5,132 nucleotides of DNA from Paracoccaceae bacterium (GTDB taxonomy: Bacteria; Pseudomonadota; Alphaproteobacteria; Rhodobacterales; Rhodobacteraceae), in NCBI GenBank assembly GCA_026982255.1, contig JALSHL010000053.1:1-5132 (forward strand). The letters are read 5' to 3'. A program made the translations under genes and the position numbers. The stretch's first letter is position 1, and each line of letters starts with the position of its first letter. Positions 1-5,132 of this stretch are shown here, in pieces. The notes beneath the pieces are model-generated. The model saw only the letters and a program-made list of their open reading frames with translations, was not told the DNA's origin and searched no databases.

Positions 1-1
1 T

Positions 2-82
2 GCCTATGTGGAGGCGCTGAGCCGTGACGATGTTGCCCTGATCCAGAGGCTGGAATTCTATGTGACTGGCGGGGATGAGTGA
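2..82 (+). CDS. fixH: C-terminal end of probable FixH/CcoH, cbb3 oxidase assembly protein (5' end outside window)
   Basis: An open frame runs in from the left edge and ends at TGA 80-82, giving 26 visible residues that end in QRLEFYVTGGDE. The other two forward frames are poorer candidates; the one starting at base 1 hits a stop at 25-27. FixH/CcoH is a small membrane-anchored protein with a periplasmic beta domain, needed to mature the cbb3-type oxidase; its final strand often looks like the QR-hydrophobic-V pattern seen here. The frame overlaps the start of the next gene, fixI, by 8 bases, which fits the usual fixG-H-I-S order. The identity rests mainly on this position, because only the tail is visible and it has no diagnostic motif. 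Confidence 0.6.
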   Translation, partial: AYVEALSRDDVALIQRLEFYVTGGDE

Positions 83-2285
83 CGAGACCGCATCGATTGC
101 CGTTTGTCCGGCCTGCGTAGCCTTTCCGGATGACAAGGCAAAATCCCTCGGGGTGCGTCGTTCCGACGAGCTGCGGCGGATCGAGCTGTCGCTGCCGACC
201 ATCCATTGTGCCGCCTGTATCACCGGTGTTGAAACGGCCCTGAACCGCCTGCCGGAAGTGCATGGCGCGCGGGTCAACCTGACGCGCAAACGTGTAACGA
301 TGACCGTGGAGGACATCCCGGGCATCGAGGAGCACATGATCGGGCTGCTGACCAACTGGGGCTATCCGGCGCGCGAACTCGACAGTGCGGTTCTTGAAAA
401 GGAAAACCACGACAAGATCGGACGGGACTTGCTGGCGCGCCTTGCGGTGGCCGGTTTTGCCGCGATGAACGTGATGCTGCTGTCGGTTTCCGTCTGGTCG
501 GGCGCCGAGGCGGCAACGCGGGACATGATGCACTGGGTTTCGGCCTTTATTGCCCTGCCGACGGTGGCCTTTGCCGGTGTGCCGTTTTTCAAGAACGCCT
601 GGTCGGCGCTCAGGGTCGGGCGGCTGAACATGGATGTGCCGATTTCGCTGGCGCTGGTTCTGGCCTGCGGGGTGTCGTTATCCGAGACAATGGAAGGCGG
701 CGACCATGCCTATTTCGATGCGGCGCTGTCGCTGACGTTTTTCCTGCTGATCGGGCGTTATCTGGATTACCGCACACGGGCGGTGGCGCGTTCGGCGGCG
801 ACGGAGCTGGCGGCGCTGGAGGTGGTGAAAACCGAGCGGATATTGCCCGACGGCAGCCGCGAGACCGTGCCGATGGATGCGCTGCGCGAGGGCGATCTGG
901 TTGCGGTGCCGGTGGGCGGGCGCGTGCCGGTCGACGGCGTTGTGGTCGAGGGGCAGAGCGAACTGGACCCGTCGATGCTGACCGGAGAGACCATGCCCGA
1001 GGCCGTGGCCCCCGGCGAAAAGGCGGTGGCCGGGATGCTGAACCTGACCGGTCCGCTGGTGGTGCGGGCCGAGGGGCTGGGCGACGAGACGTTGCTGGCG
1101 CAGATCACGCGGCTGGTGGAGGCGGCGGAGACCTCGAAAAACAAATATACCTCGCTGGCGGAGGAGGCCGCGAATATCTATGCGCCGCTGGTGCATCTGC
1201 TGGCGGCAGGGGCTTTCCTGTTCTGGGGTTTCTATAGCGGCGACTGGCGGCTGGCCGTGAATATCGCGGCGGCGGTGCTGATCATCACCTGCCCCTGTGC
1301 GCTGGGGCTGGCGGTGCCGGCGGTTCTGACGGCGGCCAGCGGGCGGATGTTCCGTAGCGGGGTTCTGCTCAAGGAGGGGGTGGCGCTGGAGCGGCTGGCC
1401 GATGTGGATACGGTGGTATTCGACAAGACCGGCACGCTGACAACCGGCACCCCGCATCTGGTGAACGGAGGCGATGTCTCGCCCGATATGCTGTCGGTGG
1501 CGGCGGCTCTGGCAACGGGGAGTTCGCACCCCCTGTCCAAGGCGTTGCGTGATTATGCGGCAGAGCAGGGGATCGCACCGGCCGGTGTGACGGATATCAC
1601 CGAAGAGCCGGGCATGGGCAGCCGCGGTATGCTCGACGGGCAGGAGGTGCGGCTGGGTCGCGCGCTCTGGTGCGGGGCGGATGCCGGTGATGTCGGATCG
1701 ACCGCAACCTGGTTGCGCATCGGCGAGGGCGAGCCGGTGGTTTTCCTGTTCGAGGACACCCTGCGCCCCGAGGCTCGCGACACCGTGGCCGACCTGAAAA
1801 AGCTGGGGCTGGCGGTGGAGTTGCTGTCCGGTGACAGCGAGGCACCTGTGCGGGCGATGGCCGAGACTCTGGAGATCGAAAACTGGCGCGCCGGTGCGAC
1901 ACCGGCGGAAAAGGTCGCGCATTTGCAGGAACTGGCCGAGGCCGGTCACAAGGTGCTGATGGTGGGTGACGGGCTGAACGACGCGGCGGCGCTGGCCAGC
2001 GCGCATGTATCCATGTCGCCGGCCAGTGCCGTGGATGCCAGCCGGGTATCGGCCGATCTGATCCTGGTGGGCAACGACCTGTCCGAGGTGGCCAACTCGG
2101 TGGAACTGGCCCGCAAGGCCAAGAAGCGGATTGTCGAGAATTTCACCATTTCGGCGGTATACAACCTGATTTCCATCCCGATTGCGCTGATGGGTTACGC
2201 CACGCCCCTTCTGGCGGCGCTGGCCATGTCCACAAGCTCGATCACCGTATCGCTGAACGCGATGAGACTGGGGCGCAAGACATGA
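75..2285 (+). CDS. fixI: Copper-translocating P1B-type ATPase FixI/CcoI for cbb3 oxidase assembly
   Basis: This 736-residue inner-membrane ATPase is a heavy-metal pump. In the FixI/CcoI branch it exports Cu(I) so that copper can be inserted into the cbb3 oxidase. Visible in order: a CPAC pair (11-14); a heavy-metal-associated domain (about 36-100) with metal-binding CAAC (45-48); four membrane segments (about 119-141, 152-172, 187-203, 213-230); the actuator domain with TGE (303-305); two more segments (about 369-388 and 393-415), the second holding the metal-site CPC (406-408); the phosphorylation motif DKTGT with D450; the nucleotide-binding HP pair (485-486); GDGLND (631-636); and two final segments with YN (696-697) and MxxSS (718-722), both typical of Cu(I) pumps. 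All catalytic motifs are intact. The ATG at 75 is preferred because the next GTG (153) would remove the CPAC pair. There is no classic ribosome site, only a G-run touching the ATG, so coupling to fixH translation is likely. The stop overlaps fixS by 4 bases. Confidence 0.96.
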   Translation: MSDETASIAVCPACVAFPDDKAKSLGVRRSDELRRIELSLPTIHCAACITGVETALNRLPEVHGARVNLTRKRVTMTVEDIPGIEEHMIGLLTNWGYPARELDSAVLEKENHDKIGRDLLARLAVAGFAAMNVMLLSVSVWSGAEAATRDMMHWVSAFIALPTVAFAGVPFFKNAWSALRVGRLNMDVPISLALVLACGVSLSETMEGGDHAYFDAALSLTFFLLIGRYLDYRTRAVARSAATELAALEVVKTERILPDGSRETVPMDALREGDLVAVPVGGRVPVDGVVVEGQSELDPSMLTGETMPEAVAPGEKAVAGMLNLTGPLVVRAEGLGDETLLAQITRLVEAAETSKNKYTSLAEEAANIYAPLVHLLAAGAFLFWGFYSGDWRLAVNIAAAVLIITCPCALGLAVPAVLTAASGRMFRSGVLLKEGVALERLADVDTVVFDKTGTLTTGTPHLVNGGDVSPDMLSVAAALATGSSHPLSKALRDYAAEQGIAPAGVTDITEEPGMGSRGMLDGQEVRLGRALWCGADAGDVGSTATWLRIGEGEPVVFLFEDTLRPEARDTVADLKKLGLAVELLSGDSEAPVRAMAETLEIENWRAGATPAEKVAHLQELAEAGHKVLMVGDGLNDAAALASAHVSMSPASAVDASRVSADLILVGNDLSEVANSVELARKAKKRIVENFTISAVYNLISIPIALMGYATPLLAALAMSTSSITVSLNAMRLGRKT

Positions 2286-2449
2286 ATATTCTGGTGATGC
2301 TGATTCCGATTTCTGTCGGGCTGGGGGCGCTGGGACTGGTGGCTTTCTACTGGTCGCTGACCCACAACCAGTATGACGATCTGGAGGGCGACGCGCATCG
2401 CATTCTGTCGGACAAATACGATAAATCCCCCGACGGCGACGATAGTTAG
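2282..2449 (+). CDS. fixS: FixS/CcoS, small cbb3-type cytochrome oxidase assembly protein
   Basis: A 55-residue protein starting MNILVMLIPISVGLGALGL and ending at TAG 2447-2449. It has one N-terminal membrane segment (about 3-24), then FYWSLTHNQYDDLEGDAHRIL, which is the family signature: an aromatic/Trp turn, a Q-Y/F-D-D-L-E-G stretch and a short acidic tail. CcoS is a single-span inner-membrane protein required for cofactor (heme/copper) incorporation into the cbb3 oxidase catalytic subunit; its exact mechanism is not settled. The length (about 50-60 residues) is normal. Its ATG overlaps the fixI TGA in the ATGA arrangement, and there is no strong ribosome site, so it is probably translated by reinitiation after fixI. 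The position immediately after fixI is the expected one and supports the call. Confidence 0.94.
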   Translation: MNILVMLIPISVGLGALGLVAFYWSLTHNQYDDLEGDAHRILSDKYDKSPDGDDS

Positions 2450-2455
2450 CTGGAC

Positions 2456-2474
2456 AGGGCCGGTGTTTGGCCCT
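2456..2474 (+). repeat. Inverted repeat (6-bp stem, 7-base loop) between fixS and the permease gene
   Basis: AGGGCC (2456-2461) and GGCCCT (2469-2474) are perfect reverse complements separated by seven bases. The hairpin begins 7 bases after the fixS stop. No T-run follows, so it is not a good intrinsic terminator. It could slow or protect the end of the cco transcript, or hide the alternative TTG start at 2467 of the permease. A short GC-rich stem can also arise by chance in DNA of this composition. Confidence 0.35.
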
Positions 2475-2487
2475 ATTGCTCCGACCT

Positions 2488-4143
2488 ATGGTTGACGAAA
2501 CTACTCGGATATACGCCGCGCGCCGTTTGCGCTGGCCCTCGGTCTGGACAATCGGGGCGCTGGCCATTGCCGCGCTGGTGTTGCTGCCGCTGGTCAGCGT
2601 CATGTGGATTGCGGCGTTCCCGAGCGAGAACATCTGGGGCCAGCTGGTGCAGACCACCTTGCCGCGTTACCTGAAAAACTCGGTTGTGCTGATGTTCAGC
2701 ACCGGCATTCTGGCGGCGCTGATCGGATCGGGTGCCGCGTGGCTGGTGGTGATGACCCGTTTCCCCGGGCGGCGTGTGCTGGAATGGGCATTGCTGATGC
2801 CGCTGGCCCTGCCGGCCTATATCGGGGCCTATGCGCTGGTGGATTTTCTGGAATACGCGGGGCCGGTGCAGACATTTTTGCGCGATGTGTTCGGCTGGCA
2901 GGACGCGCGCGCCTACTGGTTCCCCGAGATCCGTTCCATGTGGGCGGCGGTGTTTGTGCTGTCGCTGTCGATGTATCCCTATGTCTATCTGCTGGTGCGC
3001 GCGGCGTTTCGCGAGCAGTCGGCGAATATGCTGGAAGTCGCGCGGGCGCTCGGTGCCGGACCGTGGGAAATTTTCCTGCGCGTGGCCCTGCCGCTGGCCC
3101 GTCCGGCGATTGCCGCCGGCATGGCGATTGTGATGATGGAGGCGCTGAACGATTTCGGCACCGTGGACTATTTCGCGGTGCAGACGCTGACCACGGGAAT
3201 TTTTACCACTTGGCTGCAGGCCTATAACGCCGGTGGCGCGGCGCAGATCGCCGTGGTGATGCTGGGGCTGGTGCTGTTTCTGGCGGTATTCGAAAAGGCC
3301 AGCCGTCGCCGCCGCCGGTTCCACAATATCTCGGCCCGTCGCGTGCCGGTAAAGCCGACACAGCTGCACGGGGCGGGGGCATGGCTGGCGACGCTGGCCT
3401 GCACGCTGCCGGTGCTGTTCGGCTTTGTGCTGCCGTTCGGGGTGATCCTGTCGCATGCGCTCGACAATCCCGACTACTGGGTGGACGAGGGGCTGTGGCG
3501 GGCGATTTTCAACACGGTTATTCTGGCGGGATCGGCGGCGATCATCACCATTCTTGGCGCGCTGTTTCTGGTCTATGGCGTGCGCCAGACCAAAAGCCGC
3601 CTGCTGCGCATCCTGATGCCTGTGACCTCGATCGGCTATGCGGCCCCCGGCGCGGTGCTGGCCATCGGTATCCTGTTCCCGCTGGCGGCCTTCGATACCG
3701 CGCTGGCGGATACGATCGAGGCCTGGACGGGCGTGGATATCGGGCTGCTGTTTACCGGCTCGGCCGCGGCGGTGGTCTTTGCCTATTCGGTGCGCTTCTT
3801 TGCTATCGGGCTGGGGTCGGTGGATTCGGCGCTGGGACGGGTGACGCCCTCGATGGACATGGCCTCGCGTTCTCTGGGGCGGGGAATCGGGCAGACCCTG
3901 CGCGAAATCCATGTGCCGCTGATCCGCGGTTCGGTGCTGGTGGCGGCGACGCTGATTTTCGTGGACGGGGTGAAAGAGCTGCCGGCCACGCTGATCCTGC
4001 GCCCGTTCAATTTCGACACGCTGGCGATCCGGGTCTATAGCCACGCGTCGCTGGAAAACCTCGGCGAGGCCGCCCCCGCCGCGATCCTCGTGACACTGGT
4101 CGGACTGCTGCCGGTGCTGTTGCTGGTGCGCTCGGGGCGTTAG
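2488..4143 (+). CDS. Iron(III)-type ABC transporter, two-domain permease (FbpB/SfuB family)
   Basis: A very hydrophobic 551-residue protein made of two homologous binding-protein-dependent permease halves, so one chain can supply the whole membrane channel. The first membrane segment is about 20-43 and the second about 64-89; around twelve are expected in the family. Each half carries the cytoplasmic EAA loop that docks the ATPase: EVARALGAGPWEIFLRVALP begins at 183, and a second copy (DMASRSLGRG...IHVPLI) begins at 457. A very basic linker (about 269-296, including five consecutive Arg) joins the halves. NDFGTVDYF (221-229) and VKELPATLILRPFNFDTLAI (from 495) are hallmarks of the FbpB/SfuB ferric-iron branch. 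Sulfate, polyamine or phosphonate permeases are less likely. I chose ATG 2488; an in-frame TTG at 2467, with AGGG 7 bases before it, would add seven residues. Neither start has a strong ribosome site. Its ATPase and periplasmic binding protein are not encoded within this window. Confidence 0.88.
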   Translation: MVDETTRIYAARRLRWPSVWTIGALAIAALVLLPLVSVMWIAAFPSENIWGQLVQTTLPRYLKNSVVLMFSTGILAALIGSGAAWLVVMTRFPGRRVLEWALLMPLALPAYIGAYALVDFLEYAGPVQTFLRDVFGWQDARAYWFPEIRSMWAAVFVLSLSMYPYVYLLVRAAFREQSANMLEVARALGAGPWEIFLRVALPLARPAIAAGMAIVMMEALNDFGTVDYFAVQTLTTGIFTTWLQAYNAGGAAQIAVVMLGLVLFLAVFEKASRRRRRFHNISARRVPVKPTQLHGAGAWLATLACTLPVLFGFVLPFGVILSHALDNPDYWVDEGLWRAIFNTVILAGSAAIITILGALFLVYGVRQTKSRLLRILMPVTSIGYAAPGAVLAIGILFPLAAFDTALADTIEAWTGVDIGLLFTGSAAAVVFAYSVRFFAIGLGSVDSALGRVTPSMDMASRSLGRGIGQTLREIHVPLIRGSVLVAATLIFVDGVKELPATLILRPFNFDTLAIRVYSHASLENLGEAAPAAILVTLVGLLPVLLLVRSGR

Positions 4144-4173
4144 AACTTTTTCGGCGCGGGAACGAATTATCGC

Positions 4174-4202
4174 TTGCAAAGCGGGGGGCGCAAAGGCTAT
4201 TC
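4174..4202 (+). promoter_or_regulatory. Probable sigma-70 promoter of the tRNA-Thr gene
   Basis: TTGCAA (4174-4179, preceded by C) and CTATTC (4197-4202) are separated by 17 bases. They resemble the alphaproteobacterial housekeeping pattern, in which many tRNA promoters read CTTGC at -35 and CTAT-like at -10. Transcription would start near 4208-4212, only a few bases before the tRNA 5' end at 4215, which suits a tRNA gene with a very short leader. The permease stop lies 30 bases upstream of the -35 box. Confidence 0.55.
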
Positions 4203-4214
4203 ACCGCCTCGGAT

Positions 4215-4290
4215 GCCCCTATAGCTCAGCTGGTAGAGCAACTGATTTGTAATCAGTAGGTCCGCGGTTCGAGTCCGTGTGGGGGCACCA
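4215..4290 (+). tRNA. tRNA-Thr (anticodon TGT), CCA encoded
   Basis: The 76-base cloverleaf folds completely. The acceptor stem pairs 4215-4221 with 4280-4286 (7 pairs, one G-T). The D stem is GCTC/GAGC with AGCTGGTA in the loop. The anticodon stem is ACTGA (4241-4245) with TCAGT (4253-4257). The variable loop is AGGTC. The T stem is CGCGG/CCGTG (one G-T) around TTCGAGT. The anticodon loop TTTGTAA gives TGT at 4248-4250, which reads the threonine codon ACA (and, if U34 is modified, other ACN codons). The G1-C72 and C2-G71 pairs fit known threonine tRNA identity. The discriminator base is A at 4287 and the terminal CCA (4288-4290) is encoded in the gene. Confidence 0.97.
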
Positions 4291-4291
4291 C

Positions 4292-4303
4292 TATTTATAA
4301 ATA
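4292..4303. repeat. 12-base perfect AT palindrome directly after the tRNA
   Basis: TATTTATAAATA is its own reverse complement and starts two bases after the tRNA CCA end. It may help end tRNA transcription or simply reflect the AT-rich patch. It has no GC stem, so it is not a standard intrinsic terminator. Confidence 0.4.
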
Positions 4304-4347
4304 AACGGTTTAATATCAGACGGTTAAGGTGGAGATTGATTTTTATA

Positions 4348-4370
4348 TCCACCCCTATGTCCACCCTATG
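4348..4370. repeat. Tandem near-repeat TCCACC(C)CTATG, two copies
   Basis: TCCACCCCTATG (4348-4359) is followed at once by TCCACCCTATG (4360-4370), which differs only by the loss of one C. An inverted copy of the first six bases, GGTGGA, lies at 4328-4333 and could pair with either TCCACC. No function is evident; slipped-strand duplication would explain it. Confidence 0.5.
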
Positions 4371-4437
4371 CCCCTGATTGCCCGCTCTGAAACAGGCTCA
4401 GGCGAAGTGGACCGGCCAGCCGAATTACCGCCCCCGC

Positions 4438-4455
4438 TTTGCAACCCGTTGCAAA
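4438..4455. promoter_or_regulatory. 18-base palindrome, possible operator-like site
   Basis: TTTGCAAC (4438-4445) and GTTGCAAA (4448-4455) are perfect reverse complements around a central CC. The length and compact spacing resemble dimeric repressor operators, for example those of LacI-type regulators. However, the site lies downstream of the tRNA and downstream of the minus-strand gene, with no gene start next to it. The palindrome is what I see; the operator role is only a guess. Confidence 0.3.
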
Positions 4456-4493
4456 AATCCGCTGCGGCAGGGGCTGTGCCGGAAGAAAATAAC

Positions 4494-4529
4494 AAAAAAA
4501 ACCGGAAAAGAGGGTATCAGCTCTGCCGG
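4494..4529 (-). terminator. Possible intrinsic terminator of the M15-like gene, overlapping its stop codon
   Basis: Read on the minus strand, CCGG (4529-4526) and AGAG (4524-4521) can pair with CTCT (4512-4509) and CCGG (4505-4502). The loop is 8 bases (4520-4513), and one base faces three at an internal bulge. Eight consecutive Ts (4501-4494) follow the stem directly. The TGA stop (4519-4517) sits in the loop. The stem is short and imperfect, but a T-run of this length right after it is uncommon in GC-rich DNA and is correctly placed. Confidence 0.4.
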
Positions 4530-5132
4530 AGCGCAGGGAAGCCTTCGTAGAAGGCGGAATGATCCCCGCCGTGGTTGTCCATCCCCGGCCTTGTCAGGAT
4601 GCCCCTGGGCTTGATGTAGCTGGAAATCCGCCGCTCGGGGTTTTCTCGCCAGGTGATGTTGAACGCCGCCAGCTTCGGAAAGAAGAACAGCGCCGAATAG
4701 GGCAGGTGGTCGTGTATCCACCAGGCGAGGCTGCGCCAGTCCTGCCCCTGCTCATAGCGGTCGGCCAACCACGGGATCACGATGCAGGCGGTAGCGCCCA
4801 TGAAACCCCGCGCATCGCGCCGGTCCCAGATGTGGCCGGCATAGTTGGCCTCGTTCGAGGCGCAGGTATAGCCTCTTTTGCCGGCTTTTTGCTGTTCGTT
4901 GCAGAACCGGTTGAGCGCGCAGGAGCGATAGGCCGAGCGAATGACGATCTTGCCGAAGGTGGCTTGCAACGGCTCCAGCAGGTTTTCGCACAAGCCCCGC
5001 CCGGTGGCGATGGCAAGGTCCGGGTCGTCGGGGATGTTCTCGATGCCGTGAAGGGCGGCGACTTCGCTGTAGAGAAATTCGCGCATGAAGAAGGATTGCG
5101 ACAGGCGCACGCGCCCGAGGTCATCCAGCGCG
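4517..5132 (-). CDS. Peptidase M15-like protein of unknown function (5' end probably outside window)
   Basis: The frame ends at TGA 4519-4517 and stays open to the right edge. A GTG at 5110 could begin a 197-residue protein, but the in-frame residues before it (ALDDLGR, running on into RLSQSFFMREF) read like real protein, so the start is probably beyond 5132. Residues below are counted from that GTG. The N-terminal part (FFMREFLYSEVA, 7-18), the NIPDDPD turn (25-31), LCENLLEPL (40-48) and IRSAYRSCALN (57-67) resemble the front half of peptidase M15_3/D-Ala-D-Ala carboxypeptidase-like proteins, which cut peptidoglycan peptides using zinc. Candidate metal-binding residues are H93, D96 and D99 in GHIWDRRDARG, then H133 and H135 in WWIHDHLPYS, and H184. 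The family's usual His-x6-Asp spacing and E-x-x-H motif are not evident; W154 is followed by Arg. No signal peptide is visible in the part seen. It converges with the tRNA gene, and no neighbour explains its role. Confidence 0.72.
   Translation of the reverse strand, partial: ALDDLGRVRLSQSFFMREFLYSEVAALHGIENIPDDPDLAIATGRGLCENLLEPLQATFGKIVIRSAYRSCALNRFCNEQQKAGKRGYTCASNEANYAGHIWDRRDARGFMGATACIVIPWLADRYEQGQDWRSLAWWIHDHLPYSALFFFPKLAAFNITWRENPERRISSYIKPRGILTRPGMDNHGGDHSAFYEGFPALRQS

Larger units (their letters stand above)
4291..4516. other. Non-coding interval between tRNA-Thr and the converging M15-like gene
   Basis: This 226-base stretch has no supportable gene. The first 60 bases (4291-4350) hold 17 G/C, about 28 percent, in sharp contrast to the GC-rich genes around it; the rest returns towards normal composition. 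It contains an AT palindrome (4292-4303), a spaced ACGGTT direct repeat (4305-4310 and 4320-4325), a tandem near-repeat (4348-4370), an 18-base palindrome (4438-4455) and an 8-base A-run (4494-4501). A 73-codon frame starting at GTG 4329 has no separately placed ribosome site and runs into the 3' end of the opposing gene, so I do not call it. Confidence 0.6.

Noticed and set aside
1303..1817. Repeated CTGGGGCTGGCGGTG within fixI (near 1303 and 1803)
   Set aside because: Both copies encode the common Leu-Gly-Leu-Ala-Val string with the favoured codons; this is codon bias, not a repeat element.
678..2657. 659-codon open frame on the minus strand opposite fixI and fixS
   Set aside because: It lies antisense to a clear P-type ATPase with all motifs intact. 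The translation is rich in Arg, His, Gln and Pro with no domain, as expected for an antisense shadow in GC-rich DNA.
3923..3933. 11-base match (TCCGCGGTTCG) between the permease gene and the tRNA T-arm (4261-4271), considered as an att-like repeat
   Set aside because: An 11-base match is expected by chance in a window of this size, and the first copy lies inside an intact conserved coding region.
2473..4179. 568-codon open frame on the minus strand opposite the permease gene
   Set aside because: Same shadow pattern (Gln/Arg/His-rich, no recognisable domain) opposite a well-supported two-domain permease.
4329..4550. 73-codon plus-strand frame starting at GTG after the tRNA
   Set aside because: No properly spaced ribosome site, no recognisable motif, low-complexity middle, and a 34-base overlap with the 3' end of the opposing gene.
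4213..4606. ATGCCCCT present three times (4213, 4368, 4599)
   Set aside because: Only eight bases shared, with unrelated flanks (tRNA start, spacer, coding region); consistent with chance.
1..5132. CRISPR arrays, insertion sequences, transposase or toxin-antitoxin genes
   Set aside because: No regularly spaced repeats, no terminal inverted repeats flanking a gene, and no recognisable transposase, integrase or toxin-antitoxin coding region were seen.

Overview
The window looks like chromosomal DNA of a high-GC alphaproteobacterium, most likely of the Rhodobacterales. The reasons are the codon use (strong preference for G/C at third positions), the end of a cbb3 oxidase assembly operon in the order fixH-fixI-fixS (ccoH-ccoI-ccoS), and a tRNA promoter of the alphaproteobacterial CTTGC type. 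No reference was consulted, so the taxonomic placement is an inference.

Left part (1-2449, + strand): the last codons of a probable fixH/ccoH, then a complete fixI/ccoI copper P-type ATPase (75-2285), then the small fixS/ccoS gene (2282-2449). Each gene overlaps the next by a few bases (8 and 4 bases), as expected for a translationally coupled operon. Together they deliver copper to, and assemble, the high-affinity cbb3-type cytochrome c oxidase used at low oxygen.

Middle (2488-4143, + strand): a two-domain inner-membrane permease of the FbpB/SfuB iron(III) ABC transporter family. It lies 38 bases after ccoS. No ATPase or substrate-binding protein gene for it lies in the window.

Right part: a compact tRNA-Thr(UGU) gene with encoded CCA (4215-4290) and its own probable promoter. 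After it comes a 226-base non-coding stretch that begins very AT-rich and holds several small palindromes and repeats. Last is a converging minus-strand gene (4517 to beyond 5132) for a protein that resembles peptidase M15/D-Ala-D-Ala carboxypeptidase-like proteins but lacks obvious standard catalytic spacing. A possible intrinsic terminator overlaps its stop codon.

Most of the window is ordinary, well-understood biology. I did not find a convincing new system. The points most worth a second look are the divergent M15-like protein, the partnerless permease, and the AT-rich, palindrome-bearing segment just after the tRNA.
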